In this document: positions 23,922 through 32,875 of the stretch, in pieces
Layout: each line of letters starts with the position of its first letter
How positions within the stretch are numbered: position 1 is the stretch's first letter
Assembly: GCA_027083115.1 (NCBI GenBank)
Contig: JALWQN010000153.1
Location: forward strand, 1 to 35,644
Source of the DNA: Desulfurococcales archaeon
GTDB taxonomy: Archaea; Thermoproteota; Thermoprotei_A; Sulfolobales; NBVN01
Direction of reading: 5' to 3'
Length of the DNA: 35,644 nucleotides
Notes under the pieces: model-generated
Told to the model about the DNA's origin: nothing
Database searches by the model: none
Seen by the model: the letters and a program-made list of their open reading frames with translations, nothing else
Program-made: the position numbers and the translations under genes

Positions 23922-24261
23922 TTATGATGAGGAGCTTGAGCGCCTTAAGAAAAAACAGCTTGAGGAGCTCCTTAGGAAGCAGCAAGAGCAAGAAAGAATG
24001 AAAGAGGAGGAAATGATTAGGGAGGCTCAAAAGCAAGAAATACTTAGGAAAATCACTACTCCTGAAGCGAGAGCTCGATTAAATAATGTTAAGCTAGTTA
24101 GGCCAGAATTAGCTAAGGCAGTTGAGGACTACATCATTAGTTTAGCGCTTAGCGGGAGGCTAAACTCAGTTATTGATGACGACACTTTAAAGCAGATATT
24201 ATATGCTATTGACTCAAGGACTAGGAGGGAGTTTAAGATAAATATTCGTGAGAAAAGGTGA
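23914..24261 (+). CDS. PDCD5-family DNA/RNA-binding protein
   Basis: Archaeal homologue of human PDCD5, a small three-helix protein whose archaeal role is unclear. Start GTG 23914 gives [20 protein letters not shown], the usual N-terminus, rather than the track's ATG 23896; a GGGGGG run lies upstream. A charged long helix ([20 protein letters not shown]) precedes the core [30 protein letters not shown]. 115 residues. Linkage with eS19, eL39, eL31 and aIF6 is conserved in archaea. Confidence 0.92.
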   Translation: MSNYDEELERLKKKQLEELLRKQQEQERMKEEEMIREAQKQEILRKITTPEARARLNNVKLVRPELAKAVEDYIISLALSGRLNSVIDDDTLKQILYAIDSRTRREFKINIREKR

Positions 24262-24266
24262 TGAGT

Positions 24267-24425
24267 ATGGCACGAAATAAGCATGTAGCGAGGAAATTAA
24301 GGCTTGCTAAAGCCCTGAAAAGCAATCAAGGAGTTCCTGTGTGGGTAGTGATTAAAAGCTTAAGGAAAGTACCCTACAGACCTAGGTTAAGAAACTGGAG
24401 AAGAACTAAGCTAAAGAATGTGTGA
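24267..24425 (+). CDS. rpl39e: Ribosomal protein eL39 (not in ORF track)
   Basis: A 52-residue basic protein in the gap between the PDCD5 gene and eL31: [22 protein letters not shown], then [22 protein letters not shown] and the end KLKNV. This is the complete eL39, which lines the peptide tunnel. AGGTGAT lies 4 nt before the ATG. An in-frame ATG at 24261 is within the ribosome-binding site and less likely. Confidence 0.96.
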   Translation: MARNKHVARKLRLAKALKSNQGVPVWVVIKSLRKVPYRPRLRNWRRTKLKNV

Positions 24426-24437
24426 AGGTGATTGAAT

Positions 24438-24740
24438 TTGCCGGAAGAAAAAATATATGTGATTGGTTTAGGGAGGCTGTATTGGGCAGGGCGTTCCAAT
24501 AGAGCGCCTAAGGCAGTTAAGAAAATTAGGGAGTTCTTGTACAGGCATACAAAAGCCGAAAAAATAGTTATTGATGAATCAATTAATGAGTTCGTGTTCT
24601 CGAGGTCCTACGATAAGCCGCCAAGAAAGGTGGCTGTCAGGGTAGTTCAATTGGATGATGAAGGTAAGATCCTTAAAGCTGCCTTGGCGGTACCTGTTGA
24701 GGAGAAAGAGAAAACTGAAGAGGGTGAGGGAAGCCATTAA
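24438..24740 (+). CDS. rpl31e: Ribosomal protein eL31
   Basis: Archaeal/eukaryotic protein near the tunnel exit. Core: YVIGLGRLYWAGRSNRAPKAVKKIREFLYRHTKAEKIVIDESINEFVFSR. Starts TTG 24432 and TTG 24438 are both in frame; the second is 5 nt after AGGTGAT and is preferred (100 residues). The acidic C-terminus (EEKEKTEEGEGSH) is an archaeal extension. Ends exactly where aIF6 begins (1-nt overlap). Confidence 0.94.
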   Translation: MPEEKIYVIGLGRLYWAGRSNRAPKAVKKIREFLYRHTKAEKIVIDESINEFVFSRSYDKPPRKVAVRVVQLDDEGKILKAALAVPVEEKEKTEEGEGSH

Positions 24741-25411
24741 TGCCTTTAGATATGTTGAGCATTTTCGGGAATCCAAACATAGGTGTTTATTTATTTGCTA
24801 ATAATAAAGTTGCTTTAGTTCCCAAAGGGATTGATTCTGTTGTTAAGAAAAAGATAAAGGAAGTTCTTGATGTTGAGGTTATTGAGGCAAGAATTTCAGG
24901 GAGTCCACTCTTAGGCATCTTTATTGCAGGAAATGATAGGGCAATACTTCTTCCTAGGATTGCTAAGGAAAGCGAAGTACAGCATCTGAAGAACTTAGGG
25001 TTGCCTGTTAAGGTCTTTACAGGATTGTTTACGGCTTTAGGTAATGTTGTTCTAACAAATAATAAGGCTGCTTTACTTCACCCCGAACTAACGGATAATG
25101 AGGTCTCGGAAATAACTTCGCTGTTAGGAGTTGAGAGGCATATGAAGGGTTCTGTTGCAGGCGTCCCAACAGTAGGTTCTGCGGCAGTAATTACTGACCT
25201 TGGTGGGGCGCTACATCCTGATGTGAGTGATGAAGAAATTAAGTTCATTAAGGATCTTTTTAGGGTGCATGCCGACATAGCAACAGTTAATTTTGGTGTA
25301 GCCTTTATTAAGACGGGACTCGTAGCTAACAATCATGGGGCCTTAGTGGGTTCCAAAACCACGGGTCCTGAAGTAATGAGGATAATGAAGGCATTAAACA
25401 TAGGTGAGTAA
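24740..25411 (+). CDS. eif6: Translation initiation factor aIF6
   Basis: Anti-association factor that binds uL14/eL24 on the large subunit and blocks premature subunit joining. 223 residues in pseudo-fivefold repeats; repeated NxxGV/A and ALLHPELT-like, ALHPDVSDEE elements are visible, plus the N-terminal GNPNIGVYLFANNKVALVP. ATG start. Next gene eL20 after 2 nt. Confidence 0.96.
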   Translation: MPLDMLSIFGNPNIGVYLFANNKVALVPKGIDSVVKKKIKEVLDVEVIEARISGSPLLGIFIAGNDRAILLPRIAKESEVQHLKNLGLPVKVFTGLFTALGNVVLTNNKAALLHPELTDNEVSEITSLLGVERHMKGSVAGVPTVGSAAVITDLGGALHPDVSDEEIKFIKDLFRVHADIATVNFGVAFIKTGLVANNHGALVGSKTTGPEVMRIMKALNIGE

Positions 25412-25413
25412 GT

Positions 25414-25665
25414 ATGGAGGTAAAAGTATATAGGGTTAGGGGGATTGCGTTGTTCAGTCCTGACAGGATAAGGGTATGGCAGCCTTTTACCATAGATGTG
25501 AGAGCTCTCAGGAAAGAGGATGCTATAGAAAAAGTGTATTCCGACTTAGGTAGCAAGCATAAGTTGAAGAGAGCACATATTAAAATAATAGAGGTATTTG
25601 AGATCTCACCAGAGGAGTCCAAATACAAGTACATTAAGGACATCAGTAACTTAACGGGCTGGTGA
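25414..25665 (+). CDS. rplX: Ribosomal protein eL20 (LX)
   Basis: Archaeal LX protein, 83 residues, homologous to part of eukaryotic eL20 (L18a). VKVYRVRGIALFSPDRIRVWQPFTIDVRALRKEDAIEKVYSDLGSKHKLKRAHIKI is the complete core, and the short tail follows. ATG with AGGTGAGTA upstream. Lies between aIF6 and prefoldin, as in many archaea. Confidence 0.95.
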   Translation: MEVKVYRVRGIALFSPDRIRVWQPFTIDVRALRKEDAIEKVYSDLGSKHKLKRAHIKIIEVFEISPEESKYKYIKDISNLTGW

Positions 25666-26138
25666 GTGCAGTGGCAGCATCTAAAGCCGGCGGGGAAAAA
25701 GTAGTTGTGTCTCTAGATGCTTTAATGGCTCAGTTAAATGACTTAAGGAATTACATTTCTGCGTTGCAGGCCCAAATCGATAATTTAATTGCTGAATTGA
25801 CTGAGGTAAAGTCCAGCGAGAATGTTGTTTCCGAATTAAAAACTAAAGCTCCTGAGGAGGTCCTTGCACCAGCCGATAGGAGAGGGCATGTTATGCTAAG
25901 AGCTAAGCCAGTAACAATCGATTCAGTTGTCGTGCATATCGGTGGCGATAACTATACGGAATTACCTCTTGAGAAAGCTATTGAGATAGTACTAAGTAAG
26001 GAGAAGGAATTAAGTAACGTACTAACTCAATTAAGGAAAGAACTTAATAAAGCAACAGACTATCATGACCAGTTACAGCTGTTAGTGAATTCATTAATCG
26101 CGCAAGCCAAGAAGCAGGCTAAGAGCGAAGCTAAGTAA
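25662..26138 (+). CDS. pfdA: Prefoldin alpha subunit
   Basis: Subunit of the hexameric chaperone that passes unfolded proteins to the thermosome. 158 residues: an N-terminal coiled-coil helix (LDALMAQLNDLRNYISALQAQIDNLIAELTEV), a central beta segment (VMLRAKPVTIDSVVVHIGGDNYTEL) and a C-terminal coiled coil (ELSNVLTQLRKELNKATDYHDQLQLLVNSLIAQAKKQ). GTG 25662 overlaps the eL20 stop; GTG 25671 is an alternative with GGTGAG upstream. Confidence 0.93.
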   Translation: MSAVAASKAGGEKVVVSLDALMAQLNDLRNYISALQAQIDNLIAELTEVKSSENVVSELKTKAPEEVLAPADRRGHVMLRAKPVTIDSVVVHIGGDNYTELPLEKAIEIVLSKEKELSNVLTQLRKELNKATDYHDQLQLLVNSLIAQAKKQAKSEAK

Positions 26139-26184
26139 GGGCGTTAACCTAAGCTTTCTTCAGCGTCTTATGGGGTGAGGTCTA

Positions 26185-27099
26185 TTGCCGCTTAAATTAA
26201 AGGAAGCTTTTTCTAGTCTATCCAAAAAGCTTGGCGATGTTTTATCTAAGAAAGAATTAACTGAGGACGACATTGATGAGGTATTTGATGAGGTGCAAGT
26301 AACTCTTCTTGAGGGTGATGTTGCTTACGAAGTTGTTGAGATGCTTAGAGATATTCTGAAGAAAGAGCTTTCTGGATTAAAGGTCAGTAGGTTCTCTAGG
26401 GCAGAGAAAGAAGTTAAAGAAAAAATAACAGATTCCATTAAGAGGTTGCTTATGAGAGGTGTTATGGGTTCAGACATCATACAGGCAATAAAGGAAAGTC
26501 CTAAGCCCTACATAATTGTTTTTATGGGTGTGAATGGGGTAGGAAAGACCACAACAATTGCTAAGGTGGCTTACCTTCTACTTAAAAATAGGCTGAAGTC
26601 AGTAATTGTTGCGGCGGATACCTTCAGGGCAGGTGCTCAAGAGCAGCTTGAAATACATGCTAGGAATCTTAGCTTGCCTTTCATTAAGGGCAAGTACGGA
26701 GCCGATCCGGCGGCCGTAGCTAAGGACGGGGTAATTCATGCAGAAAGAAAGGGGTACCCGGTTGTACTAATAGATACTGCAGGAAGGATGCATACTGACA
26801 GGAACCTGATGGAGGAAATCAGGAAGGTTGTTAGGGTCGTTAAACCAAACCTTAAGTTACTTGTTCTTGACGCTCTAACAGGGAATGACGCCATATTGCA
26901 GGCCAGATGGTTCGATAAAGCAGTTGGTGTTGATGCCGTCATACTAACTAAGCTTGATGCTGACGCAAAAGGAGGTTCCGCATTAAGTATTATCTTAACT
27001 ATTGGGAAGCCTATTATGTTTGTTGGTGTTGGCCAGGAATATGATGACTTAGTACCTTACGAACCTAGTGAAATACTTAATAAGTTACTAGGAGAGTAG
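26185..27099 (+). CDS. ftsY: Signal recognition particle receptor FtsY
   Basis: GTPase that docks SRP-bound ribosomes at the membrane. 304 residues, NG domain only, with a short N-terminal extension typical of archaeal FtsY. G1 GVNGVGKTT (about 115-123), DTFRAGAQEQL (G2), DTAGR (G3), TKLDADAKGG (G4/G5 region) and the C-terminal FVGVGQEYDDL are all present. TTG start with GGGGTGAGG upstream. It precedes secE in a small export cluster. Confidence 0.97.
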   Translation: MPLKLKEAFSSLSKKLGDVLSKKELTEDDIDEVFDEVQVTLLEGDVAYEVVEMLRDILKKELSGLKVSRFSRAEKEVKEKITDSIKRLLMRGVMGSDIIQAIKESPKPYIIVFMGVNGVGKTTTIAKVAYLLLKNRLKSVIVAADTFRAGAQEQLEIHARNLSLPFIKGKYGADPAAVAKDGVIHAERKGYPVVLIDTAGRMHTDRNLMEEIRKVVRVVKPNLKLLVLDALTGNDAILQARWFDKAVGVDAVILTKLDADAKGGSALSIILTIGKPIMFVGVGQEYDDLVPYEPSEILNKLLGE

Positions 27100-27116
27100 G
27101 TTGGGGGTAGGGTTCA

Positions 27117-27296
27117 TTGAAGTTTGAGGAATTAATGTCGATGTGGAGGAAGATCCTTGAAATATCCGAAAAGCCTGAGCCTGATGAATACAAGTTGCTT
27201 CTTAAAATTACTTTTGGTGGGATGCTCTTGGTTGGCACTATAGGTTATCTAGTGTATTTAGCTCTAAGGATAGCTCAAGGTACAGGCATGACTTGA
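27117..27296 (+). CDS. secE: Preprotein translocase subunit SecE (Sec61 gamma; not in ORF track)
   Basis: A 59-residue protein from TTG 27117 in the gap between ftsY and spt5. An amphipathic segment (MWRKILEISEKPEPDEY, with the conserved Lys/Pro/Glu pattern) leads into one membrane helix (ITFGGMLLVGTIGYLVYLALRI). This is the normal size and topology of archaeal SecE, which clamps SecY. The ftsY-secE-spt5 order is common in archaea. A GGGGGTAGGG stretch precedes the start. Confidence 0.93.
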   Translation: MKFEELMSMWRKILEISEKPEPDEYKLLLKITFGGMLLVGTIGYLVYLALRIAQGTGMT

Positions 27297-27318
27297 CTAG
27301 CTAGTGAGGTTATGAGTA

Positions 27319-27795
27319 ATGAGCGAAGAAAAAAGCAAGTCCCCCGGTTCGGTTCGATACTTAGTTTTGAGGACTACTGCCAACCAGGAAATAAACGTTG
27401 CTTTAATGCTTGAGTCCGTAGCTAAAGGCATACCTAATAGTGGCCTTTATTCCATAATTGTCCCTCCCGAAATCAAGGGCTACATAATTCTTGAAGCTAA
27501 AGGGCTACATGTTGTGAATCGCTTAATAAGGGACATAAAGCACGTTAAAGGCAGCGCTATTGGTTCCTTAAGTGAGGCAGAGGTTGAGAGGTTAATTAAG
27601 ACAGTCTCGCCGATCGAGAAAGTTAGGCCTGGGGATATTGTTGAGATTGTTTCAGGTCCCTTCAAAGGCTTAAAAGCCAGAGTTGTATCAGTAGATATAC
27701 AGAAGAACCTCGTTACCGTAAGGATGCTTGAGGCCTCCTACAGCATGGAGGCTACCTTACCTGGTGATGATATAAGACCTGAAAAAAGGAAGTGA
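27319..27795 (+). CDS. spt5: Transcription elongation factor Spt5 (archaeal NusG)
   Basis: Binds the RNA polymerase clamp with Spt4 and keeps elongation processive. 158 residues: NGN domain (RYLVLRTTANQEINVALMLES... IIVPPEIKGYIILEAKG) and a KOW domain (VRPGDIVEIVSGPFKGLKARVVSVD). The first ten residues are polar and variable. ATG start, followed 6 nt later by uL11. Confidence 0.96.
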   Translation: MSEEKSKSPGSVRYLVLRTTANQEINVALMLESVAKGIPNSGLYSIIVPPEIKGYIILEAKGLHVVNRLIRDIKHVKGSAIGSLSEAEVERLIKTVSPIEKVRPGDIVEIVSGPFKGLKARVVSVDIQKNLVTVRMLEASYSMEATLPGDDIRPEKRK

Positions 27796-27801
27796 TGTAA
27801 T

Positions 27802-28311
27802 ATGGTGTGGAAAACAGTAAAAGCAAAAATTAAGGGTGGTGAAGCAACTAACGAGCCACCATTAGGCCCTTCATTAGCTCAGTACGGGCTACCTGTGGAT
27901 GAGGTAATTTCGAAAATTAATGAACTTACTGAGCCTTTGAAGGGTATGGAAGTTTCAGTGAATATCTATTTCGATACAGAGACAAAGAACTATAGGGTTG
28001 AGGTTAAGTCTCCCTCAACATCATCACTACTTCTTAAGGTAGCAGGTGCCAGTAAACCCTCAGGTGACCCTGCCCACAATAAAGTAGGTGACTTATCACT
28101 TGATGACGTCATTAAGGTCACTTTAATGAAGAAACATGAGCTTACGGCTAAAACTCTGAAGGCTGCTGTCAAGACGGTTCTTTCCACGGCAGCTACAATA
28201 GGGTTAACAGTTAATGGTAAGGAACCTAAGGTAGTTATTAGTGAGGTTGTTGATGGGAAGCATGATGAGTTATTGCTTAAATATGATGAAGAATTCAGAA
28301 AAGGTAGGTGA
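27802..28311 (+). CDS. rpl11: Ribosomal protein uL11
   Basis: Stalk-base protein of the GTPase-associated centre. N-terminal GGEATNEPPLGPSLAQYGLPVDEVISKINE and the rRNA-binding PSTSSLLLKVAGASKPSGDPAHNKVGDLSLDDVIKV match archaeal uL11. 169 residues. ATG with AAGTGATGT upstream. Confidence 0.97.
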   Translation: MVWKTVKAKIKGGEATNEPPLGPSLAQYGLPVDEVISKINELTEPLKGMEVSVNIYFDTETKNYRVEVKSPSTSSLLLKVAGASKPSGDPAHNKVGDLSLDDVIKVTLMKKHELTAKTLKAAVKTVLSTAATIGLTVNGKEPKVVISEVVDGKHDELLLKYDEEFRKGR

Positions 28312-28316
28312 ATGGT

Positions 28317-28958
28317 ATGCCATTAACTAAGGAAGTACTGGAGGAAGCTATAAGGAAAGCTATTGAGTTAGGTGCTGGGAGAGGGTTTAAGCAGTCGGTG
28401 GAGCTGCAGGTTGTTTTTAGGGGTGTAAGCCCTAAGGATCCTGAAATAAAGTTCAGGGAAGCTGTGTACCTTCCTAAAGGCTCTGGAAAGCCCTCTAAAG
28501 TGTTAGTTGTCGCTGATGGGGATATGCTTCTGAAGGCTAAGGAAGCAGGAATAACTGCATACCGAGGTGATGAAGTGAAGTCCATGAGTAGGAGGCAAAT
28601 CAAGAAGTTAGCTAGGGAGTTCGATTGGGTTTTAGTGAGGGCTGACTTAATGGCTCAGATGGGAAGGATATTAGGCCCTGCACTAGGTCCTAGAGGTAAG
28701 GCCCCAGTGCCTTTGCCTGTGAATGCAGACATAGCGTCTTTAGTTAAGCGGTACTCGCAGAGTGTGAGATTAAGGAATAAGGAGCAAGCTTGGGTAGGTT
28801 GCCGGATTGGGACTGAGGACATGGATCCTGGTGACCTGGCTGAGAATGCTTTAGCTGTTATAGAAAAGATTAAAGCCAAATATAAAAGGCCTTTCGAAGC
28901 AACAACAAAACTATATATTAAAACAACCATGGGTTTACCGATAGAGGTGTTCACGTGA
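28317..28958 (+). CDS. rpl1: Ribosomal protein uL1
   Basis: Mobile L1-stalk protein at the tRNA exit site; in several archaea it also represses its own mRNA. The ATG at 28317 is preceded by AGGTGAA at suitable spacing and is preferred over the track's GTG 28308. Motifs: FKQSVELQVVFRGVSPKDPEIKFREAVYLPKG, LMAQMGRILGPALGPRGKAPVPLP and the closing KTTMGLPIEVFT. 213 residues. Confidence 0.96.
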   Translation: MPLTKEVLEEAIRKAIELGAGRGFKQSVELQVVFRGVSPKDPEIKFREAVYLPKGSGKPSKVLVVADGDMLLKAKEAGITAYRGDEVKSMSRRQIKKLAREFDWVLVRADLMAQMGRILGPALGPRGKAPVPLPVNADIASLVKRYSQSVRLRNKEQAWVGCRIGTEDMDPGDLAENALAVIEKIKAKYKRPFEATTKLYIKTTMGLPIEVFT

Positions 28959-30031
28959 TGAAGGTATCTACGAAGGCATCGTTAAGTAGGGCTTTAAGAT
29001 ACCTGCAAAGCTATAACGTGTCGAAAACCCAGAGATTGAGGGAAGCAATAAGACGTAAGCAAGAATTGGTTAATGAAGTTAAGGGACTCCTGAAGAAATT
29101 CAGGTCTGTTGCGATAATTTCTTTAGAGAATGTGCCTTCACATCAGTACAACCTGATTAAGGGCGAAATAAGGAAGTACGGAATCGTGAAGGTATATAAA
29201 AACAATGTTTTCTTTCGGGCAGCGAAGGAACTAGGTATTGAAGGAATTGAGGAACTCTCTAAGCACCTCACAGGAATTAATGCTTTTCTCTTCACTAACT
29301 CCAATCCTTACGAAATCGCTTTAATTATTGAGAAAATAGTTGCTCCAAGGTATGCTAAGCCGGGGGATAAGGCAGAGAGCGATATTTATGTGCCTGAGGG
29401 ACCTACAGGAATACCTCCAGGCCCTATGCTCTCGGTGTTTGGGAAACTGAAAATAAGGACTCAAGTGAGGGAAGGAATTATTTGGATAGCTAAAGAAACT
29501 AAGGTCGCGAAAGCGAGTGACGAAATAAGCCCAGAGCTATCATCTCTTCTAAGGAAGCTTGATATTAAACCAATAATGGTTAGGTTATCCCTGAAGGCTG
29601 TTTGGGAGGAAGGGAAGGTTTATTCTTCAGACGACCTCAAGATAGATATTGATACTTTCAAGAACGAAGTCCTTAAGGCTGTGTCTATAAGTAAGGAACT
29701 GGCTATCGAGACAGCAATGCCTTTACCGGATATTTTACCGCAAATCCTTGCTAGAGCCCATAGGAGAGCCCTCTTACTTGCTAGTGAAGCAGGTTTCATA
29801 ACTCCAGAAACCGCAGCTGAAGTCATTAGGACAGCTGTAGCTAAGGCGCTAACTTTAGCTATTGAGGTAAAGCAGAAAGTACCTGATATTGGAATTGAGG
29901 TTGAGGTTCACGCTTACCAACCTCCTTCCAAGGTAGAGCATAAAAAAGAGGAGAAGGAAGAAGAGGAGGAAGAGAAGAAAGAAGTTAGTGAGGAAGAGAT
30001 AGCTGAAGGCATATCTTCTCTCTTCGGTTAA
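28958..30031 (+). CDS. rpl10: Ribosomal protein uL10 (P0)
   Basis: Stalk-base protein that carries the L12/P1 dimers. N-terminal rRNA-binding domain (FRSVAIISLENVPSHQYNLIKGEIRKYG) is followed by the archaeal insertion with VPEGPTGIPPGPMLSVFGKLKI, then the helical spine with L12-binding sites, and an acidic hinge (EEKEEEEEEKKEVSEEE) ending AEGISSLFG, the factor-binding tail shared with L12. 357 residues. The rpl12 gene usually found next is not here; alaS follows. Confidence 0.95.
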   Translation: MKVSTKASLSRALRYLQSYNVSKTQRLREAIRRKQELVNEVKGLLKKFRSVAIISLENVPSHQYNLIKGEIRKYGIVKVYKNNVFFRAAKELGIEGIEELSKHLTGINAFLFTNSNPYEIALIIEKIVAPRYAKPGDKAESDIYVPEGPTGIPPGPMLSVFGKLKIRTQVREGIIWIAKETKVAKASDEISPELSSLLRKLDIKPIMVRLSLKAVWEEGKVYSSDDLKIDIDTFKNEVLKAVSISKELAIETAMPLPDILPQILARAHRRALLLASEAGFITPETAAEVIRTAVAKALTLAIEVKQKVPDIGIEVEVHAYQPPSKVEHKKEEKEEEEEEKKEVSEEEIAEGISSLFG

Positions 30032-30103
30032 CTTCTATTTTAAATCCTTTCTTCCGTTATTTCTTAGGTAATTTAAAATAATTTCATAGAGCTTACTCTA
30101 GAG

Positions 30104-32875
30104 GTGTCTGGAACGGGTGTCGTGAACCCTTCCGTATATAGGGTGAAGATGTTTAGTGAAAGAGGGTACGTAAGGCAAAAATGTAAGTATTGCGGAGAGT
30201 ATTTCTGGTCCCTACGGAGAAGAGATGATTGTGGTGACGCACCCTGCAGTGACTACACGTTCTTCAGGCTGAGCAAGTCCTTGCCTAGCCTCACTGTTCA
30301 AGAATCTAGGCAAAGATTCCTTAATTTCTTCAATAGGAAAGGTCATGAAATCATAGACCCATATCCGGTAGTGGCTAGATGGAGGGATGATCTCTACTTA
30401 ACGATAGCATCAATCATTGTTTTCCAACCTCATGTGACATCTGGTATGATGCCACCACCTGCAAACCCATTAGTCATCGCTCAACCATGCATAAGACTAG
30501 AAGATATCGATAGTGTAGGCTATACTTTCGGGAGGCACTTAACAAGCTTCATTATGGGTGGTCATCATGCCTTCAATTATCCTAAGAAGAAAGTTTACTT
30601 TAAGGATAAAACTGTAGAGCTCGCTATGGAGTTCTTTACAAAAGAAGTAGGGATACCTGAAGATGAACTCGTATTTAAGGAGTCATGGTGGGAAGGAGGA
30701 GGGAATGCAGGACCTTCCTTTGAGGTCACGGTTGGTGGGTTAGAGCTCGCAACCCTTGTCTTCATGATGTATGAGGTGAAGGACGGTAAGTACATTGAGA
30801 TGCCGATAAAGATAGTTGATACAGGTTATGGGATTGAAAGAATTTCGTGGTTCAGTCAGGGGGTCCCTACAGCTTTTCACGCAATATATGGGGACCTACT
30901 TAAGAAATACTATGATGTTTTGGGTCTTGAGGAACCGCCAATCGATCTGTTGCTTGATGCTGTAAGGCATTCAGGTAAGTTAAGCCCTAAAAATAAGAGG
31001 CTCTACATGAAGCTCAAGAAAGTGATTTCGGAAGACACTGGGTACAGTTTTAGTGAGGTCGGAAAATACTTGGATACTGCAGTGATGGTGTATGCTCTTC
31101 TCGATCACATAAAGACAGCTGAATTGATGCTGGCCGACGGTATTGTTCCTTCAAATACTGGGGAGGGGTATTTAGCTAGATTAATCCTGAGAAGAATATT
31201 CAGGATTCTTTCCTCCTTAGGTTCACTAAGTTCCATTAGTAACCTCCTAGAATTGCAGGCTAAGTATTGGGTGAGCTTATACCCCCAACTACTTAGGTCA
31301 CTTAATTACATTCTTGATGTAACCCAGCACGAATTAAGCAAGTTCAACGATGTGCTGAAGAGAGCCCCCAAAATAGTTAGTAAATACCTGAAGAAAGGCG
31401 AGACCGGCCTCACAATGGATGAGCTCATAGAGTTATACGACAGTCACGGTATATCTCCAGACATGGTTAAAGAAATAAGTAGTGGGTTAGGTCTAAAGAT
31501 AAGTGTGCCTGAGGACTTCTTCTCTAAGGTTGCCGCAAGGCATTCAACAGCACCTATAAAGAAAGTTAAGAAACTGCCTCTCCCTGACGACGTAGTTAAA
31601 GAGGCTAGCGGTTTCCCACCTACGGAACTCCTTTTCCATAAAGATCCGTACCTAAGGAAATTCAGGGCTAAAGTAATTTCAGTAATTAAATCTAGGTATG
31701 TAGTGCTGGATAAAACAGCCTTCTATCCGGAGGGAGGTGGTCAGGCACATGATGTGGGGTTCATTAAGGTTGATGGCTCAGGGATTGAGCTTAGGGTGGT
31801 GGATGTACAGAAGGTTAATGATGTAGTCATTCATGTTCTCGATGGTAAGGCGGACTTAATTAAAGGTAAGGAAGTTGTTGGAGAAATAGATTGGTTCAGG
31901 AGGTTTCCGCTAATGCGTCATCATACAGCCACCCACATAGTCCTTGGTGCTGCCAGAAAGGTTTTAGGGGATCACGTATGGCAGGCTGGAGCAGAGAAAA
32001 CACCTAAGAGAGCGAGGTTAGACATAACCCATTATAAACCAATAGATAAGGATGAATTAAAGCGGATAGAGGATTTAGCGAATAAGGTAATTCTCGAAGG
32101 AAGGGAGGTTAGGACCTACTACTTACCTAAGTATGAGGCAGAAAAGAAATATGGTTTCCGCCTTTATGAAGGGGGTGTCGTTCTTCAACCTGTTCTGAGG
32201 GTAGTTGAGATAGAGGGTTTTGATGCTGAAGCCTGCTTCGGAACTCACGTAACTAACACTAAGGACGTGGGAGCCATAAAAATAACCTCAGTGGATAGAA
32301 TAGCTGATGGTGTAGTACGTTTAGAGTATGTGGCTGGGACTGAAGTAGCGGAGTATGCTAGGGACTTAGAGGATAAAGTGAGTAAGGCATCCGAGATCTT
32401 GGGTGGGGACCTAATAGCTAGAAGCAAGTCAGTTATTCAGGAATTAAGTGAGCTGAAGGAAAAATTAAGGAGGTACTCGGGGCTCTATAAGGAAAGCCTA
32501 ATCAATAACCTAATGGCTAATGCCAAGCACATAAATAATCACAAACTAGTTGTAGGGGAGGTAAGTGCTGAAGATTCAGGCCTAGTTAAGGAAATCCTGA
32601 TGGAGGTATCAAGAAGATCCCCAGAAGTTGTTGCTGCCATCCTCATAAGAAGAAGGACTGGCTATCAGATAGAGCTGTCCTTAGGTGATCAAGCGGCGAA
32701 AAGCTATGACGCTAGCCAACTAATCAAGCGGATACTTAGATCAATAGGTGGTTCTGGTGGTGGGCAAAGAACTCACGCGAGCGGATTCATTAAATCTTTA
32801 TCCTCAACCATCGTCTCTCAGGTTAAGGATATTCTGATGAGGTTCCTTAAGCTCTCAGAGGATGCTAAGGCATGA
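30104..32875 (+). CDS. alaS: Alanyl-tRNA synthetase
   Basis: Charges tRNA-Ala. 923 residues, normal for archaea. N-terminal archaeal zinc-like module (CKYCGEYFWSLRRRDDCGDAPC), class II catalytic core (QSRQRFLNFFNRKGHEI; RLEDIDSVGYTFGRHLTSFIMGGHHAFN; EVTVGGLELATLVFMMYE; DTGYGIERISWF), editing domain with HHTATH and CFGTHV zinc ligands, and C-terminal domain with GGSGGGQ. GTG start with GAGGTG context. Position after the uL11-uL1-uL10 genes is common in Crenarchaeota. Its stop overlaps the next gene by 4 nt. Confidence 0.97.
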   Translation: MSGTGVVNPSVYRVKMFSERGYVRQKCKYCGEYFWSLRRRDDCGDAPCSDYTFFRLSKSLPSLTVQESRQRFLNFFNRKGHEIIDPYPVVARWRDDLYLTIASIIVFQPHVTSGMMPPPANPLVIAQPCIRLEDIDSVGYTFGRHLTSFIMGGHHAFNYPKKKVYFKDKTVELAMEFFTKEVGIPEDELVFKESWWEGGGNAGPSFEVTVGGLELATLVFMMYEVKDGKYIEMPIKIVDTGYGIERISWFSQGVPTAFHAIYGDLLKKYYDVLGLEEPPIDLLLDAVRHSGKLSPKNKRLYMKLKKVISEDTGYSFSEVGKYLDTAVMVYALLDHIKTAELMLADGIVPSNTGEGYLARLILRRIFRILSSLGSLSSISNLLELQAKYWVSLYPQLLRSLNYILDVTQHELSKFNDVLKRAPKIVSKYLKKGETGLTMDELIELYDSHGISPDMVKEISSGLGLKISVPEDFFSKVAARHSTAPIKKVKKLPLPDDVVKEASGFPPTELLFHKDPYLRKFRAKVISVIKSRYVVLDKTAFYPEGGGQAHDVGFIKVDGSGIELRVVDVQKVNDVVIHVLDGKADLIKGKEVVGEIDWFRRFPLMRHHTATHIVLGAARKVLGDHVWQAGAEKTPKRARLDITHYKPIDKDELKRIEDLANKVILEGREVRTYYLPKYEAEKKYGFRLYEGGVVLQPVLRVVEIEGFDAEACFGTHVTNTKDVGAIKITSVDRIADGVVRLEYVAGTEVAEYARDLEDKVSKASEILGGDLIARSKSVIQELSELKEKLRRYSGLYKESLINNLMANAKHINNHKLVVGEVSAEDSGLVKEILMEVSRRSPEVVAAILIRRRTGYQIELSLGDQAAKSYDASQLIKRILRSIGGSGGGQRTHASGFIKSLSSTIVSQVKDILMRFLKLSEDAKA

